Shown here piece by piece: positions 47,341 to 60,162 of a stretch of 64,000 nt of DNA. Each line of letters opens with the position of its first letter. The first letter of the stretch is position 1. The DNA comes from Cannabis sativa (lineage: Eukaryota; Streptophyta; Magnoliopsida; Rosales; Cannabaceae). The stretch is taken from the NCBI RefSeq assembly GCF_029168945.1, contig NC_083609.1, forward strand, positions 22,627,501 to 22,691,500, in the 5' to 3' direction. Under the pieces are notes generated by a model. It ran no database searches, was not told the DNA's origin, and saw nothing but the letters and a program-made list of their open reading frames with translations. Both the position numbers and the translations under genes were made by a program.

Positions 47341-50300
47341 TACAACTTAATAACAGAAAATAACATGGTTCAATATAAATTCATACACAATTCAAAAATT
47401 ATAAGCATATAGCAAGTAGGAATGACAAGTGAAAATACTAAAACATACAATCCTAAATAATTTCCAAGGTTTTCAACAAACTGATATCAGTGTCCCGTTT
47501 AGGCGAGAGTCAAAGCTACCATTCATTGAATAGAGTTGTCAGCTCATCTAAAATGTTAAACATTGTAGCAACCTTTTATTCGATCAAGATTGGAATTCGG
47601 CGTTGTCCCGTTTAGGCGAGAGTCAAGGCAATTCTATCTTATGAGCTTCCACCATTGTTTCGCAATTTGCAAGTCAAGTATGGTTGCCACCATTAGGGTG
47701 ATCCATACCATACAAAACACTTACAAACTACTTATCATGCGAGGTTAAACGGTGCGAAATTGCTAATGAACGTTCCTCCATTAGGGAGGATTACTCACTA
47801 AAACAAACGCGGTGTAAAACCCACAATGGAGATCGAATATCTTAATAATAAAGCTCATTATTTAAAGAGAGTTGTATTTTCTTTGATTCTCTTTATTTAA
47901 TCTATTTATTTTAAATATATATATTTATTAATTAAAATTTCCAATTTAGAATGAAAAATTCTAAATATAAATTTTAATTTATATTTATAAATTTTACTTA
48001 GATGGATATGAATTATTTCCATCTTAGTAATAATTTCCAATAAATATTTAGAAAAATATTCAATTTAAGTTGTTACAAAATTAATTTAAATTAATTTACA
48101 ACTCAAATTTAATTTTCTATAAATATATATATTGCATTTCGAAAAATTAAAGTATTCAAGGATACAATTTTTCGAAAATGCATGTTAAAATAAAAAATTA
48201 ATCTTGAAAAAAATATTCTAATTTAATGTTGGCCCAAAATTAATTAATAAAATTAATTTACAACAAAAAATATAATTTTCCTATTTAATTAAATATATAA
48301 GAAAAATTTCAAATATTTAAGTATGATGATGAAAATCAACTTAAATATTAATTTTCTATTTAATTAAATACACTAGAAAAATACTTCAAGCAAAAATATC
48401 ATCTATCTAGATTTTCCTTTGACTAATTAATTCGATTTCTAATAATATACTTTAATTCAATTTATTTTAAATTAATCATTAAATGAAAAAAATCATTGAT
48501 TTAAGTTGGTCCAAAATTAAAATAAATAATTTACAACTTTAATCTATTTTTCAAATAAAATTCGAAATTCCAGCATTTAAGAAATGCAATTTCGAAATTT
48601 GATTAATAAAATAAAGAAAAAAATATATTTTACTTCATTTATTTCAATTAATCATTAAATGAAAAAAATCATTGATTTAAGTTGGTCCAAAATTAAAATA
48701 AATAGTTTACAACTTTAATCTATTTTTCAAATAAAATTCGAAATTCCAGCATTTAAGAAATGCAATTTTGAAATTTGATTAATAAAATAAAAAAAATATA
48801 TTTTGAAAATTATTTAAATTTAGTTGAAAAAATAAATTTCAACTAAAAATAATTTTCTATTTAATTAAGTGTCATGAAAAAGAAATATTTAAGTGTCATG
48901 ATGAAAATCAACTTAGATATTTAATTTTCAAATTAATTAAATGTATTAAATTCAAGAAATAAATAATTAAGTGTAGAGAAGGCTTAATTATTAATCTCTA
49001 GTTTAATACTAGGAAAAAATAAATTGTACCAAAATTAATTATTTAAATAATTAATTTCACAATGTATAATATTTTCTTATTTAATATTAGAAATAAAAAG
49101 TAGTCTAGAAATAACTATCTAGAAAATATCTTATTTGACTAAGTATCTTTTCCACAAAATTTGAAAAAATATCTAATTTAAGTTGTATTAGAAAAAATCT
49201 AGAACTTAAATATTTTCAAATTTAAATTTAATTAAATATCAAAAATTAAGTGGTAACCACTTAATTTAAAAATATTCCATTTTAAGTTAATATTCGAAAA
49301 GATATTAACTTAAAAAAATATCTAAAATATTCCATTTTAAGTTAATATTCGAAAAGATATTAACTTAAAAAATATCTAAAGAATCTTAATAACCAATGCC
49401 TAAAATTCCTCAACTTAATTTTGAAATTTTAAATCCAAAAGATATTCAGATTTAAGGTTGTTAGTTGTAGATAACTAAATATCAACTTAAATAGGAATAT
49501 TTAATGAAAAATTTAAATTAAGCTCCAGAAAGAATCTAGATGGTTATAATTCTATATTTAATTAAATACAAGAAATACATATAGTTTAGCTTAGAATAAA
49601 AAATTCTTTAAACTATAATTTTCTTAAATTAATTTCAAAATATATGAAATTAATTATGTTGCTAATCAATTTTATTAGGTTAAACTAGTTTAATTAACCT
49701 AGTACAGTTATTTAAATCAGGCAAATGGGCCTTCACAATTGGGGTGGTTCATGTGAGGGGGTGCTGGGTTCAGTATGTCGTACCCACTACTATGGCTCCT
49801 AACTCTCACACAAGGTCCAAAAGAGAGGAATTTAACCTTAATAAGAACAACTGTTATTAATTGAATAGGCCCAAAAACTAAATGGGCCTAAATAAATTCT
49901 ATCAAGAACTATGATAATTTATTTTAGCAACAACAACATATATGCATCTATAATAAAATTAAACACATAGGCTCACACAGGCATACTTTGGATGGGTCCT
50001 ATCATGTTGCTAGGTCATACACAGATGAAAGAAGATTGTAAATATACCTGTTACAAATTATTTACTTGACCAAGGGAGCCATCAGATCATTAGATCTGGC
50101 AAAAAGTAACCATGGCTATTTGCAATCAAGTAATAATAGGTTTTGAAAACTTACAAACAAGCTAAAACACATACTCCTGCAACAAGGTTAGCTAGATAAT
50201 TGGATGTAGGATTTATTTAATTTTAAATAAATAATTTTGAAAAATAATTAATTAAATAAATAAAAATTTATTTTCGTAAAAAAAATTTAAAAAAAATTTA

Positions 50301-51218
50301 AAAAAATTTCGAAATTTTAAAAAAAATTTAAAATTAAACCTACAATTTTGAAAAATTAGGTTTCAACTAACCTAAATATCATTTCAAAATTTGCTAACTA
50401 CTTTTAAAATTTAAATGTTATTTTATAAATAAAAATTAAATAAAAAATTTAAAAAAAGATAAATGAATATCTTTTTCAGATTTTAAATGTAATTTAAATA
50501 AATAAAATAAAAAACTTTAAAAGTTAGCAAAATATCTTATATCTATTTAAAATTACATGATTATAGTTATCTTATTTTAAATTTAAATAAGGTCAAATTA
50601 TTTAAAAAAAGATTTAATTTAAAAATTTAAAATCTGACATTAAATTTAAAAATAAGATAAGATTTAATCAAATTTAAAAATAAGATAGATAATTAAGCAA
50701 AAAAGATAGATACTAACTATTTTAAATTCAAATAACACTAATATCTTGAATTAAATTTAAAAAATATTAAATTAATTCATAATGATAATTAGAATTGAAT
50801 TAGGAATAGTAATAGTATAAATATAGACCTACACAAAAAATCGGAAGTTAATTCCATGAAAAAGCATGAAAAATTGAAGAAAAACGAAAAAATTGTGAGC
50901 TGTACGGACAGTTTTCGCGATCGCAGGATAATTTCAGCACAACTCCGATTTTTCTGAATTTTCAAAAAATCATAACTAATTCAAATTAAATCGAAATTGA
51001 GTTCTATAAAAAAGTAACTTGCTTAATTTTTTCCATACTATCCAATAAAAATAATTACAGAAACAGATATTCAATTATTTTTAACGAAAATTCACAAACA
51101 CCAATCAATCATCAAATAACACTCAATACAACATGATACCATCCAAAAACAAACAAACAATCGTTTTAAAGTCCAAATTTCTTGCAAGTAAATCAATTAT
51201 CATGGCTTTGAGCCCAGT
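47341..51218 (-). other. long leader of element C
   Basis: AT-rich, no frame. Conserved islands: duplicated 20-mer at 47492-47511 and 47605-47624, hairpins at 47679-47707 and 47774-47790, and GC-rich island at about 49726-49819. A direct repeat lies at about 48450-48600 / 48630-48785 (AAATCATTGATTTAAGTTGG). The PBS side is at about 51201-51218. Confidence 0.85.
47492..47790 (-). promoter_or_regulatory. conserved structured leader island of element C
   Basis: Same arrangement as in B: two copies of GTCCCGTTTAGGCGAGAGTC 113 bp apart, then the TATGG...CCATA hairpin and the TCCTCC/GGAGGA hairpin, both with CTAAT loops in element sense. Confidence 0.65.
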
Positions 51219-53114
51219 TGTTGTAAATTATTTTACCAGGATCTTAGATCTACTCACTAGTATGTTGATTAACACCCTAAATATGAACTTTCTAAAACGA
51301 TGAAATAAACACATATAAAGTTTAGGAAACCTTACATTGGGTGCAGCGGAACATAATGACTCCTTCCGTTCAGATATCTAGCCCTTGATTCCTTTCTGTA
51401 GCAGAGAATTATCAATATCTGAACCTGGATCTCTTTCTCTGAATCTTTGATGCTAAAACTCCTTCTTGCTGAAAGTCTTTCTTCACGATCTTCCTCACTA
51501 TGATTGAGGTATCACTTGCTGTGTGTGGGCACTACTCATACACTAAGGATTTCGAAATTCAAGAGGAAGAGAGAGAGAGTGGGTTCGGCCAAAGATAGGG
51601 AGAGAGAAGGCTCAGGTTTTTCTGATTCAGAAAGTGTCAGAAAAAAGTGTAATTTTCCTGAAGCCTTCACTATCTATTTATAGCATTCCACTAGGGTTAG
51701 GTTTGAATTATTTCGCAATAAAATAATGAAAATATCAGAGGGAAAAACCCTACAAAAGTGGCCGGCCCTACTTAGTGGATTTGGGCCTCACTTTTTGCAA
51801 TTTTGCAGTTTTATCTTTTCTGCATCTGATTTTCTCAAAAACGCCAATTTTCAAATTCAACCATTTAAATGCCAATTCTAACTATTTAATAACTATAAAT
51901 AATTATTAAATAATATTGTCATTTATCATATTTATTAATTGAACCATACAAAGTATCATAATTAACAAATATGCCCCTATAAACTCTTTCTTCACAATTT
52001 CGCCCTTACTTAGTGAAAAAATTCACAAATAGAAATAGTCTAATTTGAGAATTATAATTGATTAATCAAAACCAATTATATGAGTCTTACAAGCAATATT
52101 ATCTCAACTAGTGCGGGGACCATGGGTCTATATAACCGAGCTTCCAATAATTAGATCAAGAATTTAGCACTAAAATTCACTAACTTATTAATTCTTCGTT
52201 GAATCCACGCATAGAACTTAGAATTGCACTCTCAGTTATATAGAATGCTCTATATGTTCCACCATATAGACACATCATTAGTTATCCATTGTTATAATCC
52301 TAATGTGATCAATGATCCTCTATATGAATGATCTACACTGTAAAGGGATTAGATTACCGTAACACCCTACAATGTATTTTATCCTTAAAACACTTGACCC
52401 CGTATAAATGATATTTCAGCTTATGTGAAATGAGTACTCCACCATTTATGTTCGTTTGGTCAAGCTCGAAGGATATCATCCTTTGCTTACTATTCGCCAG
52501 ATAGAAGCTATAGATTCCATGTTTATGATAGCACTCCCACTCAATTGCACTACCGTGTTCCCAAAATGTACGTATCACCCTGACCTAAAAGTAGGCTTAA
52601 CTAACAAATCAAAGAACACGAATAGCCTTTCAAGATTGAGCCTAATCATAACAGGATTAAGATCATTTGATCTAGGATCAACTAGGCGATATTGACTTGA
52701 ATAGATATTACGGTAAGTTTAATAAATCTAAGTCAAAGTTCAATATCGGTCCCTTCTGATGCATACTCCATGCATCCAACCTGAGCTTTACTTTAACCAA
52801 TGCTCTGGAAAGAACATAGCACTTCTCCAAATGCAAGTAAACTCTGTTGTAGATTATCATATCAGTAAAACCCTATGTCTGATAAATCTAGGAAACTTTA
52901 TTCACATAGTCATGTTTACTTTCCAATGTGTTGACAGCACAATAAACAGGATCAAGTATGTGAAAAGGGTTTCAGATGAATTTATACATTATGTACATAT
53001 AATCATGAAATAAATCATGTGAACCATGCAACATTAAATGTTATTTCTGATCTATATTAATAAGTAAATCTGATTATATTGAAATGAGTTTTATTTAGGG
53101 CATACAACCCAACA
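51219..53114 (-). repeat. 5' LTR of element C
   Basis: 1896 bp, TGTTGTAAATTATTTTACC to GGGCATACAACCCAACA on the plus strand; PBS side to its left. Confidence 0.95.
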
Positions 53115-53119
53115 TTCAC

Positions 53120-54347
53120 AGGGGATGATAGTGGGTTATGAAAAAAGAAAAAAAAAACTAACAGAAATAAAAGCAAAATTAAAAAAAAAAAGAATGAAAG
53201 AGAAGAAGGTGGTATAGATGGAGTGTAATATGGGAGCATAGGTATTTTTGTAATTATCAAACTTTTTAAAATATATTATTGAAAAACAAATTTTTCAAAA
53301 TGTTTAAATAACCAAATAAAGACAAAAATGTAAAAAAAAATGGCAAAATAAGACACCAAGTGTAAAAATCCCTTTTATAAAATACTAATTTTAATGCATT
53401 AATTGAAAAGATTCAAAACTTTTTGTAAATACACTTTGGATTTTATAATAAATATGCGAAAAAGAAAAAAAAAAGAATGATCATTCATATTTAAAAACAA
53501 AATAAGTAGTTGATGGCATTTTTAAAATAAATTTACAACACCCCACTAAGCTCAGATTATTTTACTATCCAAAAACAAAACAGAGGCTCTACCAGCGTTC
53601 TAGATCGTTTTCTCGTCCATAGCCCCTCGCAGTATACATACTAGAACTGACTCAAATCATCAAACTTACATTCAATGTTCCCTGTCTATTGCCTATAGGG
53701 GAAAGTAAGGGGGTGAGCTAAAAGTCCAGTAAGAAAATGCTTATCATACAATACCATACAATATCACACATATCATTAATGTACTAACTAAGTTTTAGCA
53801 ATATCATACACGTTATTTTATAACCATAACTAAATACGCTACACATGGAAACCTTTATCATATAGGTCTATACTATTTGTTCACACCGTACACATATACA
53901 GAGATTATAACTCAATATCATACTCATAACATGATCATATTATTATTATAAAATAAAAATATCATTACCATAATATTGACATATCATAGCCATTACTTAC
54001 ATCACCCGAGCCTAACTCGGTCCTACAATATCTTAGGCCTAATCTGCCCACGTAATAACTTGGGCCTATGCAGCCCTACCCTTATTATAGGATATGGTAT
54101 CTCTATATTCAATAGTAACATCAGTGTATCATACCCCACAATAATAATCTCATACAGGACCCAGTAAAATGCAGGGTAGGGCATCTCTACATTCAACGAC
54201 CTTACCCCGTATCATACCCCACCATAACAATCTCATACACGAGTTAGAAATATGCAGGGTAGGGTATCTCTACATTCAACAGCCTTACCCCGTATCATAC
54301 CACACCATGGTCCCTCACTTTATCTGAGATGTTAGTATACAACATAC
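53120..54347. repeat. host intergenic DNA with an 83-bp tandem repeat
   Basis: 53120-54090 shows A-rich and ATAC-rich sequence with no exon. 54090-54320 holds three tandem units of 83-84 bp marked by ATCTCTACATTCAAC (54099, 54183, 54266) and TATCATACCCCAC. GC-rich phrases near 53990-54080 (GGCCTAATCTGCCCACG, CTTGGGCCTATGCAGCCC) look like part of an older repeat I cannot name. Confidence 0.65.
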
Positions 54348-57300
54348 TGTTGGAAATATTTTACCAGGATCTAGATTTACTACCATGTATGTTTCATTAA
54401 CATCCTAATATGAATTCTAAAACGATGAAATAAACACATAAGGGTTTAAGAAAACCTTACATTGGGTGCAGCGGAATATAATGACTCCTTCCGTTCAGAT
54501 CTCTAGCCCTTGATTCCTTTCTGTAGCAGAACATCACCAAGATCTAAACCTGGATCTCCTTCTCTCCTTCTTGATGCTGATTCGCCTTCTTGTTGATTGG
54601 ATTCTTCACAATCTTCCACACTATGATTGAGATACCACTTGATGTGTGTGGGCACTCACTCATTCACTCAAGGTTCGAAATTGTTGAAGAAGAAAAGAGA
54701 AGGGAATGGTTTCGGCTATAGAGAAAGAATGCTTAAAATTTTACTGAAGAAATGTGATGTCTGATCAATCACTTTCTCTTAAGCCATCACTATCTATTTA
54801 TAGGTAACCACCTAGGTTTAGGTTAGAATTATTTGGCATTAAAATAATAGAAAAATAAATGGTAATTGTTTAGTGTGGCCGGCCATAGGATTGTGATTGG
54901 GCCCCACTTTGCAATTTTGCCATTTTGTCATTTTTCCATCCTATTTTTTCAAAAATGCCAATTTTCCAATTTAACCACTTAAATGCCAATTTCAATTATT
55001 TAATAACTAAAAATTAATTATTAAATAATATTGTCATTTAATATATTTATTAATTAGACATATAAAGTCTCTTAATTAACAAATAAAACCTAGAATCTCT
55101 TTTCTTCACAATTTTGCCCTTGCTAAGTGAAAATTCATAAACTAGACATAGTCTAATTTTAGAATTATAATTGATTAATTAAAATCAATTAACTGAGTCT
55201 TACAAGCAGTATGGTCTCAACTAGTATGGGGACCATGGGCCTGTATAACCGAGATTTCAATAAGCAGATCAAGAATTTACCAAGTAAATCTACTGACTTA
55301 TTAATTCCTTGTTGAATCCACGCATAGAACTTAGAATTGCACTCTCAGTCATATAGAACGCTCTATATGTTCCACGATATAGATACGCTATTAATTATCC
55401 ATTGTTATAATCCTAATTTGATCAATGATCCTCTAATAGATGATCTACATAATATAGGGACTAAATTACCGTTACACCCTTCAATGTATTTTATCCTTAA
55501 AACACTTAGCTCCGTATAAATGATATTTCAACGAAGTGAAATGAGTACTCAACCATTTATCTCTGTTTAGCCAAGCTCGAAGGATATCATCGTTTCACTT
55601 CTAAATACCTATAGAAGTTATCGATTCCATATCTATGTTTATGTTGGGTTTTATGCCCTAAATAAAACTCCATTTCAATGTAATCCATTTTATTCAACAT
55701 CAATAAAGAAACAGAAGTATTTTTCATTCATTTGTGTATGTTTTGGTTCATCTTATCAATTACTTATCTATTTGATTTATAAATTCATATAAAACCCTTT
55801 TCACATACTTGATCCTATTTATTGTGTTGTCAACACATTGGAAAGTAAACATGACTATGTGAATAAAGATTCCTAGATTTATCAGACATAGGGTTGTACT
55901 GATATGATAATCTACAACAGAGTTTACTTGCGAGAAATGCTATGTTCTTTCCAGAGCATTGGTTAAAGTAAAGCTCAGGTTGGGTGCATGGAGTATGCAT
56001 CGGAAGGGACCGATATTGAACTTTGACTTAGATTTATTAAACTTACCGTAATATCTATTCAAGTCAATATCGCCTAGTTGATCCTAGACCAAATGATCTT
56101 AATCCTATTATGATTAGGCTCAATCTCATGAGGTTATTCGTGTTCTTTGATTTGTTAGTTAAGCCTACTTTTAGGTTAGGGTGATACGTACATTTTGTGA
56201 ACACGGTAGTGCAATTGAGTGGGAGCGCTAACATAAACATGGAATCTATAGCTTATATCTGGCGAATAGTAAGTAAAGGATGATCTCCTTCGAGCTTGAC
56301 CAAACGAAAATAAATGGTGGAGTACTCATTTCACATAAGCTTAAATATCATTTATACGGGGTTAAGTGTTTTAAGGATAAAATACATTGTAGGGTGTAAC
56401 GGTAATCTAATCCCTTTACAGTGTAGATCATTCATATAGAGGATCATTGATCAAATTAGAATTATAACAATGGATAACTAATGATGTGTCTATATGGTGG
56501 AACATATAGAGCATTCTATATACTGAGAGTGCAATTCTAAGTTCTATGCGTGGATTCAATGAAGAATTAATAAGTCAGTGAATTTAGATTATAAATTCTT
56601 GATCTGCTTATTGGAAGCTCGGTTATATAGACCCATGGTCCCCCTACTAGTTGAGATAATATTGCTTGTAAGACTCATATAATTGGTTTTGATTAATCAA
56701 TTATAATTCTCAAATTAGACTATGTCTATTTGTGAATTTTTCACTAAGTAAGGGCGAAATTGTAAAGAAAGAGTTTTTTAGGGCATATTTGTTAATTATG
56801 ATACTTTGTATGGTTCAATTAATAAATATGATAAATAACAATATTATTTAATAATTATTTATAGTTATTAAATAGTTAGAATTGACATTTAAATGGTTGA
56901 ATTTGAAAATTGGCGTTTTTTAGAAAATGAGATGCAAAAATGATAAAACTGCAAAATTGCAAAAAGTGAGGCCCAAATCCATATAGCCATGGCCGACCAC
57001 TTTTATAGGATTTATCATCTGATATTTTCATTATTTTAATGCCAAATAATTCAAACCTAACCCTAGTGGAATGCTATAAATAGATAGTGAAGGCTTCAGG
57101 AAAATTACACTTTTCATTCAAAAAAAAACCTGAGCCTTCTCTCTCTAAAACCCTAGCCGCCACTTTAAACTCTCTTCTTCCCTCTTGAATTTCAAACCAC
57201 TTAGTTATTAGAGTAGTGCCCACACACAGCAAGTGATACCTCAATCATAGTGAGGAAGATCGTGAAGAAAGACATTCAACAAGAAGGAGTTTCAACACTA

Positions 57301-58123
57301 AAGGAGGAGAGAAAGAGATCCAGGTTCAGATCTTGATAATACTCTGCGACAGAAAGGATACAAGGGTTAGAGATCTGAACGGAAGGAGTCATGTTATTCT
57401 GCTGCACCCAATGTAAGTTTTCCAATACTTTATATGTGTTTATTTCATAATTGTTTTAGAAGTTCATATTTAGGGTGTTAATCAACATACTTGTGAGTAG
57501 ATCTAAGATCCTGGTAAAATAATTTCCAACAGTTTAGCGCTCCCACTCAATTATACTATCATGTTCCCAAAATGTACGTATCACCCTAACCGAAAAGTAC
57601 GCTTAACTAACAAATCAAAGAACATGTATAATACTGTTGAGATCGAACCTAATCATATCAGGATTAAGATCATTTGATCTAGGATCAACTAGGTGATATT
57701 GAATTGAATAGATATTACGGTAAATTTTAACATATCTAATCAAAGTTCAATATCAGTCCTTTCCAATGTATACTCCATACATCCGATACAGGTAAACTTT
57801 GCCAATGCCCTGGAAAGGACATACCACTTATCCAAGGTGTAAGAATACTTATCGCTGATTATCATGCTAGTCTAAATCCAGTGAATTGACAAATCAGGGA
57901 ATCAAACTTTCGAACATATAATCATGATAATAATTCACTGTGCTGACAACACTATAATCATTAACAAATACATATATTCTGGACTTAATAGAATTTATAC
58001 ATTATATATAATCATGAAATAAATCATGTGAACCATGCAACATAAAATGTTATTTCTGATCTTTATTAACTAATAAATCTGATTATATTGAAATGAGTTT
58101 TATTTAAGGCACAAAACCCAACA
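54348..58123 (-). mobile_element. solo copia LTR E, interrupted by solo LTR F
   Basis: LTR parts 54348-55641 and 57537-58123 together make about 1.88 kb, minus orientation, ends TGTTGGAAAT...ACCCAACA, flanked by CATAC on both sides (54343-54347 and 58124-58128). It lacks any internal region. Its divergence from C is greater than that between C's own LTRs, so it is older. Confidence 0.94.
55642..57531 (+). mobile_element. solo copia LTR F nested in E
   Basis: 1890 bp, TGTTGGGTTTTATGCCC to TAATTTCCAACA, plus orientation, flanked by GTTTA (55637-55641 and 57532-57536). It is inserted into E in the opposite direction. Confidence 0.95.
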
Positions 58124-58286
58124 CATACAACATACAATATACCAATAAAATATACAACATACATCATATATAAGTCAAAACAACCATAATCTATATATCA
58201 ATTCACAAACTCATATCGTGTCCATACCACACATTCTCAGTACCATACACATATTCATAATAACCAATCATAAATTATATTCTAAA
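58124..58286. other. ATAC-rich host spacer between E and D
   Basis: Repetitive CATACAACATACAATATACC-type sequence continuing the host DNA seen left of E. No gene. Confidence 0.6.
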
Positions 58287-60143
58287 TGTTGGGTTTTATG
58301 CCCTAAATAAAACTCATTTCAATATAATCAGATTTACTTATTAATATAGATCAGAAATAACATTTAATGTTGCATGGTTCACATGATTTATTTCATGATT
58401 ATATGTACATAATGTATAAATTCATCTGAAACCCTTTTCACATACTTGATCCTGTTTATTGTGCCGTCAACACATTGGAAAGTAAACATGACTATGTGAA
58501 TAAAGTTTCCTAGATTTATCAGACATAGGGTTTTACTGATATGATAATCTACAACAGAGTTTACTTGCATTTGGAGAAGTGCTATGTTCTTTCCAGAGCA
58601 TTGGTTCAAGTAAAGCTCAGGTTGGATGCATGGAGTATGCATCGGAAGGGACCGATATTGAACTTTGACTTAGATTTAATTAAACTTACCGTAAAATCTA
58701 TTCAAGTCAATATCGCCTAGTTGATCCTAGATCAAATGATCTTAATCCTGTTATGATTAGGCTCAATCTTGAAAGGCTATTCGTGTTCCTTGAATTGTTA
58801 GTTAAGCCTACTTTTAGGTCAGGGTGATACGTACTTTTTGGGAACACGGTAGTGCAATTGAGTGGGAGCGCTAGCATAAACATGGAATCTATAGCTTCTA
58901 TCTGGCGAATAGTAAGCAAAGGATGATCTCCTTCGAGCTTGACCAAACGAAAATAAATGGTGGAGATCTCATTTCACATAAGCTGAAATATCATTTATAC
59001 GGGGTCAAGTGTTTTAAGGATAAAATACATAGTAGGGTGTTACGGTAATTTAATCCCTTTACTGTGTAGATCATTCATATAGAGGATAATTGATCACATA
59101 AGGATTATAACAATGGATAACTAATGATGTGTCTATATGGTGGAACATATAGAGCATTCTATATACTGAGAGTGCAATTCTAAGTTCTATGCGTGGATTC
59201 AACGAAGAATTAATAAGTTAGTGAATTTTAGTGCTAAATTCTTGATCTACTTATTGGAAGCTCGGTTATATAGACCCATGGTCCCCCCACTAGTTGAGAT
59301 AATATTGTTTGTAAGACTCATGTAATTGGTTTTGATTAATCAATTATAATTCTCAAATTAGACTATGTCTATTTGTGAATTTTTTCACTAAGTAAGGGCG
59401 AAATTGTAAAGAAAGAGTTTATAGGGGCATATTTGTTAATTATGATACTTTGTATGGTTCAATTAATAAATATGATAAATGACAATATTATTTAATAATT
59501 ATTTATAGTTATTAAATAGTTAGACTTGGCATTTAAATGGTTGAATTAGGAAATTGGCATTTTTGAGAAAATCAGATACAAAAGGTGTTAAAATTGTAAA
59601 ATTGCAAAAAGCTATTGTAGTATTTTAAGTTGATTTTTTCATTATTTTAATGCCATATAATTCAAATCTAACCCTAGTGGAATGCTATAAATAGATAGTG
59701 AAGGCTTCAGGAAAATAAGACTTTTTCCTGACACTTTCTGAATCAGAAAAACCTGAGCCTTCTCTCTCCCTATCTGGCTGACCACTCCCTCTCTTCTTCT
59801 TCAATATTTCGAAATCCTTAGTGATTAGATTAGTGCCCACACACATCAAGTGATACCTCAATCATAGTGAGGAAGATCGTGAAGAAAGATCATCAGCAAA
59901 GGAGTTTCAACATCAAAGATTCAGAGAAAGAGATCTAGGTTCAGATATTGATAATGCTCTGCTACAGAAAGGAATCAAGGGCTAGATATCTAAACAGAAG
60001 GAGTCATATTATTTCGCTGCACCCAATGTAAGGTTTCTTAAACTTTATATGTGTTTAATTTATCGTTTTAGAAAGTTCTTATTTAGGATGTTAATAAACA
60101 TACTTGTGAGTAGATCTAAGATCCTGGTAAAATAATTCTAACA
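58287..60143 (+). repeat. 5' LTR of element D
   Basis: 1857 bp, TGTTGGGTTTTATGCCC to AAAATAATTCTAACA, with a short interior deletion relative to C (near 59610, where the GGCCGGCC-containing part is lost). Confidence 0.94.
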
Positions 60144-60162
60144 ACTGGCCTCAGAGCCATGG
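60144..60162 (+). other. primer-binding site of element D
   Basis: ACTGGCCTCAGAGCCATGG, identical to that of A at 24871. Confidence 0.75.

Larger units (their letters stand above)
42793..53114 (-). mobile_element. complete non-coding copia element C with TSD TTCAC
   Basis: Both LTRs are 1896 bp (42793-44688 and 51219-53114), with about 20 differences by eye, and TTCAC flanks both ends (42788-42792 and 53115-53119). The interior (44689-51218, 6.5 kb) has a PPT, a PBS-side sequence, a long leader and pol remnants, but no frame encoding a recognisable protein. Its intact ends and TSD show it moved in trans, using another copy's enzymes, after losing coding capacity, or decayed soon after. Confidence 0.95.
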
